Of a stretch of 64,000 bases of DNA, positions 9,044 to 17,260 are shown piece after piece. Origin of the DNA: Kumtagia sp964244725 (GTDB taxonomy: Bacteria; Pseudomonadota; Alphaproteobacteria; Rhizobiales; Rhizobiaceae); assembly GCA_964244725.1 (NCBI GenBank), contig CAXTJQ010000005.1, positions 1 to 64,000 of the forward strand, given 5' to 3'. The notes under the pieces are model-generated. The model searched no databases, had not been told where the DNA came from, and saw only the letters and a program-made list of their open reading frames with translations. The position numbers and the translations under genes are program-made. Positions within the stretch are counted from its first letter, which is position 1; the number at the start of each line of letters is the position of its first letter.

Positions 9044-9730
9044 TCACGCAGATGGCCTGAGTTCGGCCAGATAGGTTCGCAACATCGAAACCCGTTTCGG
9101 CCGGAAGCTTTCGCCCGCCAGTCTCGCCTCGGAAATGCGATCGGCCTGGAACATGCGAAACGCTTTTCGCAGGCGGCACCATGCGAGCACCATGAGCTTG
9201 CGGTCGAGATAAGCGATGGCAAGCGGGAGAATCGTCCGACCGGTGAGGATTCCGCTCCTGTCGGCGTAGCGGATGGCGACGGCCTCCTCGCGCCAGCAGC
9301 CTCGCCTGATCGTGTCCAGGTCGGGCGACGACGGATACCGCGTTTCCAGGCGGTAGACCTGCGACACGGCATGGAACAGACGCCGCTCGCCGTCGTCGGG
9401 AAGGGTCGCGGCGACCTTGGCCATCACCGCGGTCGCCGCCTTGACCAAGGCGGGATCGCCCATGTGGAGCACTTCGGCGAGACCGAGCGCCAAGGCCTCG
9501 ATTTCCATATGGTCAAACGTCTGCGGCGGCAGCGCATAGTCCTCGACCAAGCGATAGCCGTAACCGCGCTCGCCGTCGATCCGCGCGCCGGCGGCGCGGA
9601 GGCTGTCGATATCGCGATAGAGCGAGCGCCGCGAAACGCCCGTCTCCTCGGCAAGGCGTGCGGCGGTGAGCGGCGCGGGCAGTTCGCGCATCTTTTGGAG
9701 GAGACGAAAAAGCCGGTCGGATCGAGCCAT
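9044..9730 (-). CDS. YafY-type DeoR-like regulator with WYL domain
   Basis: A 228-residue regulator: an N-terminal winged helix-turn-helix (LTAARLAEETGVSRRSLYRD, residues about 22-41) followed by the sensor region of the YafY group, with the FDHMEIEALALGL linker and a C-terminal WYL-like fold (TILPLAIAYLDRKLMVLAWC; the WYL triplet itself is degenerate). Family members bind small ligands or nucleic acids and repress a neighbouring gene. It is divergent from a VOC protein gene, with a perfect palindrome between them. Confidence 0.85.
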   Translation of the reverse strand: MARSDRLFRLLQKMRELPAPLTAARLAEETGVSRRSLYRDIDSLRAAGARIDGERGYGYRLVEDYALPPQTFDHMEIEALALGLAEVLHMGDPALVKAATAVMAKVAATLPDDGERRLFHAVSQVYRLETRYPSSPDLDTIRRGCWREEAVAIRYADRSGILTGRTILPLAIAYLDRKLMVLAWCRLRKAFRMFQADRISEARLAGESFRPKRVSMLRTYLAELRPSA

Positions 9731-9734
9731 CGTT

Positions 9735-9757
9735 CAACTGCCGAAAACTGTCAGTTG
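9735..9757. promoter_or_regulatory. Candidate WYL-regulator operator
   Basis: Perfect 11-base palindrome AACTGTCAGTT (9746-9756) plus an upstream half-site CAACTG (9735-9740) that is inverted to CAGTTG at 9752-9757. It starts 5 bases from the WYL gene start and lies about 60 bases before the VOC gene, so it could serve both promoters. Confidence 0.5.
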
Positions 9758-9817
9758 GCCTTGGCTATACCGTCTCTCGGCACGCAAGCCAACCGATCGA
9801 CAGGCAAGGAGATCTCC

Positions 9818-10243
9818 ATGACCATCCATACCGTGACCCATTTGAACTTTCGCGGCGACGCCCGCGCGGCGCTCGCCTTCTACCATTCGGTGTTCGGCGG
9901 CGACCGGACGCTGATTTCATACGCCGACGCCCACGCCGTGCGGAACCAGGCCGAGGCCGAGCAGATCATGTGGGGCCAAGTGGCCGCCGACAACGGCTTT
10001 CGCATCATGGCCTATGACGTCCCGTCTTCAACCGCATGGAATCCGGGCGAGATTCCTTTTTTCGTTTCGGTGCGCGGAGAGGATGCGGCGGAGATCGCCG
10101 GGTACTGGGAAAAGCTGGTCGAGGGCTCGACCGTCATCCAGCCGCTTTCGCCCTCGGGATGGTCGCCGCTCTACGGAATGGTGAAGGACCGGTTCGGCGT
10201 CACCTGGGTCCTGGATGTCGTCGCGCCATACGCTTCAAACTGA
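9818..10243 (+). CDS. VOC-family (PhnB-like glyoxalase/bleomycin-resistance fold) protein
   Basis: A 141-residue cytosolic protein of the vicinal-oxygen-chelate fold, PhnB/3-demethylubiquinone methyltransferase-like type: an N-terminal HLNFRGDARAALAFYHSVFGGD, then QIMWGQVAADNGFRIMAYD, and a C-terminal PLYGMVKDRFGVTWVLDV. Such proteins are often annotated as glyoxalase or resistance proteins, but the real substrates are generally unknown. AAGGAG stands 6-7 bases before the ATG. It is probably the target of the divergent WYL regulator. Confidence 0.85.
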   Translation: MTIHTVTHLNFRGDARAALAFYHSVFGGDRTLISYADAHAVRNQAEAEQIMWGQVAADNGFRIMAYDVPSSTAWNPGEIPFFVSVRGEDAAEIAGYWEKLVEGSTVIQPLSPSGWSPLYGMVKDRFGVTWVLDVVAPYASN

Positions 10244-10298
10244 AGCCCAGGGACGAGGCGGCGAGAACCGCCGTCTCACGCTTTCGCGGCATGGCGCG

Positions 10299-10805
10299 TC
10301 AGGGGAGCATTTCCGTTCGAAACCGCGGCGCGAGGGCTGCGGCTCGCCGGCCACGCTCCGCGAGATCCCCTTCGCCGAGCTTGGGCGGCGGCGACGTCCG
10401 GCTCTTCATCGGGTCGCCGACCAGCTTGAAGAACGCGTCCTGCCCCGCAGGGGCGCACATGCACAGCAGATGGACCGTCTTGCCGGATATGTTCTTGAAG
10501 GCATGCGGCGCGTTCGCGGGGATATTGACGGTCCGGCCTTGCGCCAGGGTCGATGTCTCGCCGCGGAAGGTGAATTCGAGTTCGCCTTCGAGCAGGGTAA
10601 ACATCTCCTCGAAATCGTGCCGGTGGGGAGGCGGGCCGCCGCCGTCCGGCACGATCATGTCGATGAGGCAGTACCGGCCGCCGGTGTCGTCGCCCGAAAC
10701 CAGGATCGTGTAGACGCCGCCGGCAATGGCCAGGTGAGACAGCGCGGGATCGTCGGCGTCGGCGATCGTCAGCGCACGTTCGGGGTCGTCGTCGGGAATG
10801 CTCAT
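10299..10805 (-). CDS. Cupin-domain protein
   Basis: A 168-residue small single-domain cupin. Metal-binding motif 1 is seen as PPPHRHDFEEMFTLLEGE and motif 2 as NIPANAPHAFKNISG, so the usual two His, Glu, His ligand set is present. The function within this broad superfamily (isomerase, dioxygenase or sensor) cannot be told. The ATG at 10805 has AGGAG 8 bases upstream; the open frame before it is not needed. It lies downstream of the TetR gene on the same strand and may be co-transcribed with it. Confidence 0.8.
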   Translation of the reverse strand: MSIPDDDPERALTIADADDPALSHLAIAGGVYTILVSGDDTGGRYCLIDMIVPDGGGPPPHRHDFEEMFTLLEGELEFTFRGETSTLAQGRTVNIPANAPHAFKNISGKTVHLLCMCAPAGQDAFFKLVGDPMKSRTSPPPKLGEGDLAERGRRAAALAPRFRTEMLP

Positions 10806-10858
10806 CGTCCGATCTCCTGTCCGGGTTCTACACAAACGGCGCTCGAAGATTTGAGGCA

Positions 10859-11608
10859 TCAGCCCGCCGCCGGGGATGACGGCCGTCGAGGTCCGTCCGC
10901 GATGCGATCGAGCAGTTCCTCCAGAAGGCGCCGCTCGCCGTCGGTGAGGACATCGGTGCGGTCGAGAGATGCCCGCAACGTCGAGGCCGCCTCGTTCGGT
11001 TCCGATTCGGCGGGAGCGACGGCATCGCTGACGATAGCCGCGATGACGGCCTCGCGCGCCGCATGCGACAGACCGGGGTCGCGCTGATCCTCTCGCTGGC
11101 CAAGCATGGTCAGCACCGCGCCGGTCGCGACGGAGTGCAACAGGGAAACGGCCCGCGCCTCACTTACCCTCAAGCGCCCGGCCAGCGCGATGGCCCTGAT
11201 CCGCCGCCGCAGGACGTTCAGTCCCGCCGCGGTCGCGGGCGAGAGCGGGCGTGGGAAGGGATCGCCGGCCATGATCGAAAACAGGCCGGGATGGGTTAGC
11301 CCGAAAGCGATATGCGTATCCCATCCCTCGCGGAGTTCCCGCACCGGATCGGCATCCGGCGCGCGCATGGCCTTTTCGCCGACATAAGCGGCCAGCCCGT
11401 GCTCGGCGACGGCGTCGAGCAGTCCGCGCTTGTCGCCAAACAGGCGGTAGATGGTCGGCGCCTGCACCCCGGCGGCGGCTGCGACGGCGCGCGTGGTCGC
11501 GGCGTCGCGGCCGCCGGATGCGATCAGCGCGGCGGCGGCGGCGAGGATGCGCGCGCCGACATCCGCAGCCTGACCGGTCTGCGCGGCGGTTGAGTTCACA
11601 TCGCTCAT
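10859..11608 (-). CDS. TetR/AcrR-family regulator
   Basis: A 249-residue regulator. The N-terminal DNA-binding domain (residues about 18-65) has ILAAAAALIASGGRDAATTRAVAAAAGV and the typical PTIYRLFGDKRGLLDAV recognition segment. The C-terminal ligand domain is variable, as is usual in the family. It is divergent from an NmrA-like SDR gene, its probable target, with inverted repeats in the gap. Confidence 0.92.
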   Translation of the reverse strand: MSDVNSTAAQTGQAADVGARILAAAAALIASGGRDAATTRAVAAAAGVQAPTIYRLFGDKRGLLDAVAEHGLAAYVGEKAMRAPDADPVRELREGWDTHIAFGLTHPGLFSIMAGDPFPRPLSPATAAGLNVLRRRIRAIALAGRLRVSEARAVSLLHSVATGAVLTMLGQREDQRDPGLSHAAREAVIAAIVSDAVAPAESEPNEAASTLRASLDRTDVLTDGERRLLEELLDRIADGPRRPSSPAAG

Positions 11609-11638
11609 TCTTCCTCATATCGAAAGTCTGTTTCCAGC

Positions 11639-11677
11639 GATAGCTCCCTCTTGTTTCCGATGATAATCAGCGCTATC
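11639..11677. promoter_or_regulatory. Candidate TetR operator half-sites
   Basis: GATAGC (11639-11644) and GCTATC (11672-11677) form an inverted repeat between the divergent TetR and NmrA-like genes, each preceded by AGC/CAGC. The 27-base spacing is long for one TetR dimer, so these may be parts of two sites. Weak evidence. Confidence 0.3.
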
Positions 11678-11733
11678 TGTTTTTTTGTTAGCAACGATAC
11701 AGAATCCAAACCTTCGCCCTAGGAGCATGAACC

Positions 11734-12636
11734 ATGATCGTCGTCACCGGAGCAACGGGCCAACTCGGCCGCGCCATCGTCAAGCAGCTGTCGGACCGGA
11801 TACCTGTGGGCCAGGTGGGCGCCAGCGTCCGCGATCCAGACAAGGCCGCCGATCTGCAGGCTCTGGGGGTGCGCGTGCGCCATGGCGATTTCGACGATGC
11901 GCAAAGCCTGGCGCACGCTTTCGAGGGCGCCGCGCAGGTTTTGCTGGTCTCGTCGAATGCTCGCGCGTCGGGTGGCGACGCGCTTGCCCAGCATCGCTCC
12001 GCGATCGAGGCGGCGCGCGCCGCCGGCGTCGAGCGCATCGTCTATACGAGCCACATGGCCGCCAGCGCCACCTCGGCGTTTGCCCCGATGCTCGACCACC
12101 AGGCAACCGAAGACATGCTCGCGCGATCCGGTCTGGCGTGGACCGCGCTGCGCAACGGTTTCTACGCGGCGAGCGGCCTTGCCCTGATGGGCGACGCGCT
12201 GGAAACGGACGTCATCCGCGCGCCGGCGGACGGCAAGATCGCGTGGACGGCGCATGCCGACCTGGCGGAAGCCGCCGCGATCATCCTGGCGGATATTATC
12301 GATGGAAACCACGCCCGCCACGACGGGCCGACGCCGCCGCTCACCGCATCGCAGGCGCTCGACTTCGGCGACATCGCCGCGATCGCGTCGGCGCTGAGTG
12401 GCAGGAGCGTCCGCCGCGAGACCCTCTCCGACGCAGACCTGCGCGCCGGGATGGCGGCGCGCGGCGCGCCCGATTCGGCCGCGGCGATGCTGCTCGGTCT
12501 CTATGCCGCCAGCCGAAAGGGCGAGTTTTCGACGGTCGATCCGACCCTCGAGCGACTGCTCGGCCGCACCCCGATCGCGATGCGCGACCTGCTTGCGGAG
12601 AAGATCGGTCCGCGACGCGACGCTGTGTCCGCGTAG
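11734..12636 (+). CDS. NmrA-like SDR (quinone oxidoreductase QorB type)
   Basis: A 300-residue atypical SDR with the Rossmann loop MIVVTGATGQLGRAIV at the very N terminus, an NADP-type ASVRDPDKA turn, VLLVSSNA at strand 4 and VERIVYTSHM at strand 5. This matches the NAD(P)H-quinone oxidoreductase 2 / NmrA-like branch, which reduces quinones or senses NADP. The family lacks the classical Tyr-Lys catalytic pair, consistent with what is seen. It is divergent from the TetR gene. Confidence 0.85.
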   Translation: MIVVTGATGQLGRAIVKQLSDRIPVGQVGASVRDPDKAADLQALGVRVRHGDFDDAQSLAHAFEGAAQVLLVSSNARASGGDALAQHRSAIEAARAAGVERIVYTSHMAASATSAFAPMLDHQATEDMLARSGLAWTALRNGFYAASGLALMGDALETDVIRAPADGKIAWTAHADLAEAAAIILADIIDGNHARHDGPTPPLTASQALDFGDIAAIASALSGRSVRRETLSDADLRAGMAARGAPDSAAAMLLGLYAASRKGEFSTVDPTLERLLGRTPIAMRDLLAEKIGPRRDAVSA

Positions 12637-12664
12637 CGGAGACGGCCTAACCCTTCGAGCGGGC

Positions 12665-13696
12665 TCAGAAGCCGAGCTGGACCTTGGTCATGCGCGAGCG
12701 GTCGCCGGCGATCGCGAAGGCCTCGGCCGCGTCCTCGAACGGAAAGGTCGCCGTGATCAGCGGCTTGACGTCGATCAGGCCGCGATCGATCAGGTCGACC
12801 GCCAGCGCGAATTCCCGATCGAAGCGGAACGTGCCGCGGAAATCGATCTCGCGGGCGACGATGGCGTTGATCGGCAACGAGACATCGCCGCCCAGGCCGA
12901 GCTGGACGAGGATACCGCGCGGTCGAAGGTGTTCAAGCGCGCCGCGCAGCACGGCGGCATTGCCCGACGCTTCCAGCAAAACGTCGATGCGGCCGATGCG
13001 GCCGACGCATTCGGCGAGGCCATCCGGATCGGCGGCGACGTTGATCGTCGCCCCGGCGCCGGTTCGGCGCGCGAGAGCGAGCGCCGCATCCTGGACGTCG
13101 GTAGCGACGACTTCGGACGCGCCCGCCAGCCGAGCCGCCGCGATCGCGAGAATGCCGATCGGGCCACAGCCCGTGACCAGGACGCGGCGGCCGAGCAGCG
13201 GACCCGCGCGGTCGACGGCGTGAAGGCAGACGGCGAGCGGCTCCGCCATAGCGGCCTCGGCCATGGTGATATGATCGCCGACCGGCACGCCCTGCCCCGC
13301 ATCGATGGCGACCCGTTCGCAGAATCCGCCCTGCATGTGCGGAAAGCGCATGGCGCTGCCCATGAACCGCATGTCCGTGCAGTGGTTGCGGAGCCCTTCC
13401 TTGCAATAGACGCAACGGCCGCAGGCCCGGCTCGGGTCGACGGCGACGCGCTCGCCGATGGCGACGCTCGATACGCTGGCGCCGATCTCGACGACGACGC
13501 CTGCAATCTCGTGCCCGAGAACCATCGGTTCGCGGATGCGGATGGCGCCGCTGCCGCCATGGTTGAAATAATGCAGGTCCGATCCGCAGATGCCGCCAGC
13601 GGCGACCTGCACGCGAATGTCGCGCGGTCCGAGCGGCGGCTCGGCGACGTCCTCGACGCGGAGGTCTTTCGGAGCATGGATGACGACGCCACGCAT
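12665..13696 (-). CDS. idnD: Zinc-dependent L-idonate 5-dehydrogenase-like alcohol dehydrogenase
   Basis: A 343-residue medium-chain zinc alcohol dehydrogenase. Catalytic zinc ligands are in GGICGSD and VLGHEIAG; the structural zinc loop is CGRCVYCKEGLRNHC; the NAD site is VTGCGPIG. The LHYFNHGGSGAIRIREP segment is characteristic of L-idonate 5-dehydrogenases, which oxidise L-idonate to 5-ketogluconate. It follows the SDR gene of the same pathway by 56 bases on the same strand, so the two form an operon for sugar-acid use. Close relatives act on other polyols, so the exact substrate is inferred. Confidence 0.8.
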   Translation of the reverse strand: MRGVVIHAPKDLRVEDVAEPPLGPRDIRVQVAAGGICGSDLHYFNHGGSGAIRIREPMVLGHEIAGVVVEIGASVSSVAIGERVAVDPSRACGRCVYCKEGLRNHCTDMRFMGSAMRFPHMQGGFCERVAIDAGQGVPVGDHITMAEAAMAEPLAVCLHAVDRAGPLLGRRVLVTGCGPIGILAIAAARLAGASEVVATDVQDAALALARRTGAGATINVAADPDGLAECVGRIGRIDVLLEASGNAAVLRGALEHLRPRGILVQLGLGGDVSLPINAIVAREIDFRGTFRFDREFALAVDLIDRGLIDVKPLITATFPFEDAAEAFAIAGDRSRMTKVQLGF

Positions 13697-13752
13697 GGGC
13701 TTGATCCCTTCAGACTCTTTCGAAAGCCGCGGCGGCGGACATCCGCGTCCCG

Positions 13753-14526
13753 CTACAGGACGGCGAGCATGCCGCCGTCGACGTAGATGATCTGTCCGTT
13801 CACATAGTCGGATGCCGGCGACGCCAGGAAGATGGCGGCGCCGACCAGGTCAACCGGGAGGCCCCAGCGGCCCGACGGCGTGCGGCCGCGCACCCAGGCG
13901 TCGAATTTCGGATCCTCGATCAGCGCCGTGTTCATCTCGGTGACGATATAACCCGGACCAATCGCGTTCGTTTGGATGTTGTGCGCGGCCCATTCAGCCG
14001 CCATCGACCGGGTAAGGAGCTTGATGCCGCCCTTGGCCGCCGTGTAGGGCGCTATGGTGGCGCGCGCGACCTCGCTGGTCAGCGAGCCGATGTTGACGAT
14101 CTTGCCGCCCTTGCCGCGCGCGATCATGCGCTTGGCGGCCTCGCGGCCGACCACGAAGGCGCTGGTGAGATTGGTCTCCAGGACGCGGCGCCAGTCCGCG
14201 GTCGCAAGCTCGACCATCGGCTTGCGGAACTGAATGCCGGCATTGTTGACCAGGATGTCGATGGCGATGTCCTGGGCGTCCAGATCGGCAAAAGCGGCCA
14301 GGATGGCGTCCTCGTCGGTCACGTCGAACGGGCTGCACAGCACGGAATGGCCCGCTGCCGCCATGATCTCGGCTTCGGCCGTGAGCTTGGCCTGGCTGCG
14401 GCCATTGAGCACGATGCGGGCGCCCGCTTCCGCCAACGCTCTCGCCATGGCGAGGCCGAGACCGCCGGACGAGCCGGTCACCAGCGCCGTGCGGCCTGAA
14501 AGATCAAAAAGCTCGACAGCGCTCAT
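13753..14526 (-). CDS. idnO: Gluconate 5-dehydrogenase-like SDR
   Basis: A 257-residue classical SDR: TGSSGGLG cofactor loop, NNAGI, the catalytic Ser in NIGSLTSE and YTAAKGG (Tyr-xxx-Lys), and the C-terminal YVNGQIIYVDGG. The sequence is closest to gluconate 5-dehydrogenase (IdnO), which interconverts 5-ketogluconate and gluconate with NADP. Together with the downstream idnD-type gene it would convert L-idonate to gluconate through 5-ketogluconate. No transporter or regulator gene is adjacent. GGAG stands 6 bases before the start. Confidence 0.8.
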   Translation of the reverse strand: MSAVELFDLSGRTALVTGSSGGLGLAMARALAEAGARIVLNGRSQAKLTAEAEIMAAAGHSVLCSPFDVTDEDAILAAFADLDAQDIAIDILVNNAGIQFRKPMVELATADWRRVLETNLTSAFVVGREAAKRMIARGKGGKIVNIGSLTSEVARATIAPYTAAKGGIKLLTRSMAAEWAAHNIQTNAIGPGYIVTEMNTALIEDPKFDAWVRGRTPSGRWGLPVDLVGAAIFLASPASDYVNGQIIYVDGGMLAVL

Positions 14527-14761
14527 GCCTTGCTCCGGCGAACGAAATTGGAGCCGCGAGGCAGGCGGAAGCCCGCCCGGGCCGGCGAATCCTCGTGGCG
14601 ACCGTCCCGAATCAAGGCCGACCGAGACGTGTTTCTAGCAGCCGGCGCGGGCCGCGCGAATCGTATTCCTTCGTCACCCGCGACGGCGCGGGCGGCGACT
14701 GGTATGGATGAATCGGCCGGAGCACGGCCACGATGCTGCAATCTGCAGGGAAAGGCCGACC

Positions 14762-15802
14762 ATGCGCTCCAGACTGGCCATCCGCGTCGTCGGCTGTCAC
14801 GCCGAGGGCGAAATCGGCGACGTGATCGTCGGCGGCGTGCTGCCGCCTGCCGGCCGGACGATGATGGACAGGATGATCGCCATGGAGCGCGACCACGACC
14901 ATATCCGGCGCATGCTGATCTGCGAGCCGCGCGGCAGCGTGGCGCGGCATGTCAATCTCCTGCTGCCCTCGACGCGAGAAGACTGTGTCGCCGGGGCGAT
15001 CATAATGGAGCCGACGGAGTATGTGCCGATGTCGGGCTCCAATACGATCTGCGTCGCGACCGTGCTCCTGGAGACCGGGATGGTGCCGATGCAGGAGCCG
15101 GAGACCCGCTTCAACCTCGACATGCCTGGCGGCGTCATCGCGGTGCGTGCGCAGTGCCACGATGGGAAGTGCGTCTCGGTCACGTTCCGCAACGCGCCCT
15201 CCTTCGTCGAGCGCCTCGACGCCATGATCGAGGTCGACGGCCACGGCGCGATCGCGGCCGATATCGCCTATGGCGGCATGGTCTTCGCCATCGTCGACGC
15301 GCAGGACATGGGCTTCGACATCAGAGCGGACGAGGCGCGCGACCTCGCCGTGCTGGGCGAAAAGATCAGGCTCGCCGCCCGCGCGCAGCTCGACGTCGTC
15401 CACCCGCGATTCGACAACGTCCGCGGCGTCTCGATCGTGCAGTTCGCCATGCCGTTCAAGGGACCGGGCAACGTTACCCGCAACACCTGCATCGTCGCGC
15501 CGGGACGGTCCGACCGCAGCCCTACCGGGACCGGAACCTCGGCGCGCATGGCCGTGCTGCATGCGCGCGGCGCGATGCGCGAGGGCGACGTGCTGATCCA
15601 TGAATCGATCATCGGCTCGCGTTTCACCGGCCGCATCCATAGCCTGACCTCGATCGCCGGCCGCGAGGCGATCGTTCCGGAGATAACCGGGCGGGCCTGG
15701 ATCACCGGCGAGCACACCTATTTTCTCGACCCGACCGACCCCTACCCGCAAGGCTACGTGCTCTCCGACACCTGGGGCGCCTCGACCGCGACGAAGCAAT
15801 AG
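14762..15802 (+). CDS. Proline racemase-family protein with Ser/Thr at the two catalytic positions
   Basis: A 346-residue member of the proline racemase / hydroxyproline epimerase / trans-3-hydroxyproline dehydratase family, recognisable by HAEGEIGDVI, the MPGG segment, YGGMVFAIVDA and DRSPTGTGTSA. In racemases two cysteines are the acid/base pair. Here the first motif, usually MCGH, reads MSGS (Ser91 in place of Cys), and the second has Thr255 instead of Cys. Cys-to-Thr at the second site is known in dehydratases; the combination with Ser at the first leaves the reaction open. The neighbourhood (idnD/idnO, cyclase) does not show a complete hydroxyproline pathway. ATG at 14762 is preceded by a GGGAAAGG purine stretch. 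Confidence 0.8.
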   Translation: MRSRLAIRVVGCHAEGEIGDVIVGGVLPPAGRTMMDRMIAMERDHDHIRRMLICEPRGSVARHVNLLLPSTREDCVAGAIIMEPTEYVPMSGSNTICVATVLLETGMVPMQEPETRFNLDMPGGVIAVRAQCHDGKCVSVTFRNAPSFVERLDAMIEVDGHGAIAADIAYGGMVFAIVDAQDMGFDIRADEARDLAVLGEKIRLAARAQLDVVHPRFDNVRGVSIVQFAMPFKGPGNVTRNTCIVAPGRSDRSPTGTGTSARMAVLHARGAMREGDVLIHESIIGSRFTGRIHSLTSIAGREAIVPEITGRAWITGEHTYFLDPTDPYPQGYVLSDTWGASTATKQ

Positions 15803-15825
15803 CAACCGCATCCGGATCGCGGCGC

Positions 15826-17058
15826 TTACGCGTGCGTCGGCCAGCCGAAGACTTCGACCGGGGCGTCCAGACCCTTCAGCGGGTGCGCGCCAAGGCTCTC
15901 GAGCCGGTCCGTCCAGCCGGCCATCTCGACGAAGCTCCGCGACAGCAGGATCGGATGCTTGACCACCTTTGTGAGGCTTTCGATGCGCGACGCCACGTTG
16001 ACGGCCGGGCCGATCACCGTGAAATCGAGACGCTTGCGCGACCCGATATTGCCATACATCACGTCGCCGACATGGACGCCGATGCCGTAGCCGAGCGGCG
16101 CGCGCCCATGCGCGACATGGTCGGCGTTGAGCGCGCGCATCGCGGCCTGAGCTTCCTCGATGGCCTTGAGGAGGTTGCCGCACGCGGCGGGATTGCTCAG
16201 CGGGAAGATGGCGAGCAGACCATCGCCCATGAATTTCAGGATCTCGCCGCCATGCTTCTCGATCGGTTCGGACATCGCGTCGAAATAGCCGTTCAGCAGG
16301 TCGATGACATCGTCGCGTGGCCAGGCGTCGGAGATCGCGGTGAAGTCGCGCAGGTCGCAGATCAGGATCGCGGCGCCCACGGTGGTCCCGCTGCCGCGCG
16401 TCGTCGCGCCGGCAAGGATCAGTCCACTGGCGTGCGGACCGACATAGGTTTCGAGCAGGGTCCGCGCGAGCCGGTTCTTGATCCGGATCTCGCTGACCAG
16501 CGCCAACGCCGGCAGCAGGTCAGTCAAATAGGCGATGCTCTCCCGCTCGAACCCGCCGGGCCTGTCGGTCGAGAAGCTCACGACGTGGCGCTTGCCCAAA
16601 GTATGCGTGAGCGGCCACGCGAGATATTCGGTAAGGCCCTCGGCGCGAAGCTCCTTATAAAGAGAGGATTCGGCCTCGTTCTCGGTTCCCTCGAGCCGAT
16701 ACCGGACCTCATCGGCGCCGTCGTTGATCGCGGCGATCGGACTGTTGGCGTACTGCGCGGTGTCTCTCATGCCATAGCCGTAGGTCTGAAGTTCGGCGTC
16801 CGTCAGGCCGCGCTTCCAGAGCATCCGTGCGCCGACCCATTCGGGGTGGTTAATCCTGAAGTGCAGGGTCCCGCGGGCGATCGGCACGCCGACCTCGTTG
16901 AGTCTCTCGCACATGTCGACAAGGATGTTGTCGATGAACCGCTCGCCGCTGGTCTCCGTCACCAGCCAATCAAGCACCCTGCGGCGCTCCGCGGGCCAAT
17001 CGCCTTCCTCGACGGTCCGGCGAAACCCGGCCCCCACCACATCCTGCAATGACTGCAT
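15826..17058 (-). CDS. Class III adenylate/guanylate cyclase
   Basis: A 410-residue soluble cyclase. The C-terminal catalytic domain (about residues 230-400) has ICDLRDFTAISD with the two metal Asp, KFMGDGLLAIF, GIGVHVGDVMYGNIG and FTVIGPAVNVASRIE. The N-terminal half resembles the sensor region of rhizobial cyclases of this type and has no transmembrane segment. It would make cAMP from ATP; nucleotide preference is inferred. The ATG at 17058 has GGAG 7 bases upstream, which favours it over the earlier in-frame starts. Confidence 0.88.
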   Translation of the reverse strand: MQSLQDVVGAGFRRTVEEGDWPAERRRVLDWLVTETSGERFIDNILVDMCERLNEVGVPIARGTLHFRINHPEWVGARMLWKRGLTDAELQTYGYGMRDTAQYANSPIAAINDGADEVRYRLEGTENEAESSLYKELRAEGLTEYLAWPLTHTLGKRHVVSFSTDRPGGFERESIAYLTDLLPALALVSEIRIKNRLARTLLETYVGPHASGLILAGATTRGSGTTVGAAILICDLRDFTAISDAWPRDDVIDLLNGYFDAMSEPIEKHGGEILKFMGDGLLAIFPLSNPAACGNLLKAIEEAQAAMRALNADHVAHGRAPLGYGIGVHVGDVMYGNIGSRKRLDFTVIGPAVNVASRIESLTKVVKHPILLSRSFVEMAGWTDRLESLGAHPLKGLDAPVEVFGWPTHA

Positions 17059-17260
17059 CGCAATTCTCCGTGCCCGTTGAAAATCGTGGCCGGCGAACGC
17101 CGCCCTCCTGGAGGCGCGATCTCGTCGGTTCGTATGCCTCTTATCTAAGTCGGCCAGGATCATGCACAACCGTCACGGACGCGGGAGCGGGCTGCATGGC
17201 GCAATTTGCGAAGGCGACGATTTCCTCTAAGAGACGCGAACCCGCCCGGACGAGGACGCC

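Noticed and set aside
11678..11686. Run of T residues as a terminator
   Set aside because: No GC-rich stem stands before it, and it lies in a divergent promoter gap.
13753..14526. idnO-type SDR as 3-oxoacyl-ACP reductase (fabG)
   Set aside because: Pairing with the L-idonate dehydrogenase-like gene and the RKPMVELATADWRRVLETNL segment favour the gluconate 5-dehydrogenase group.
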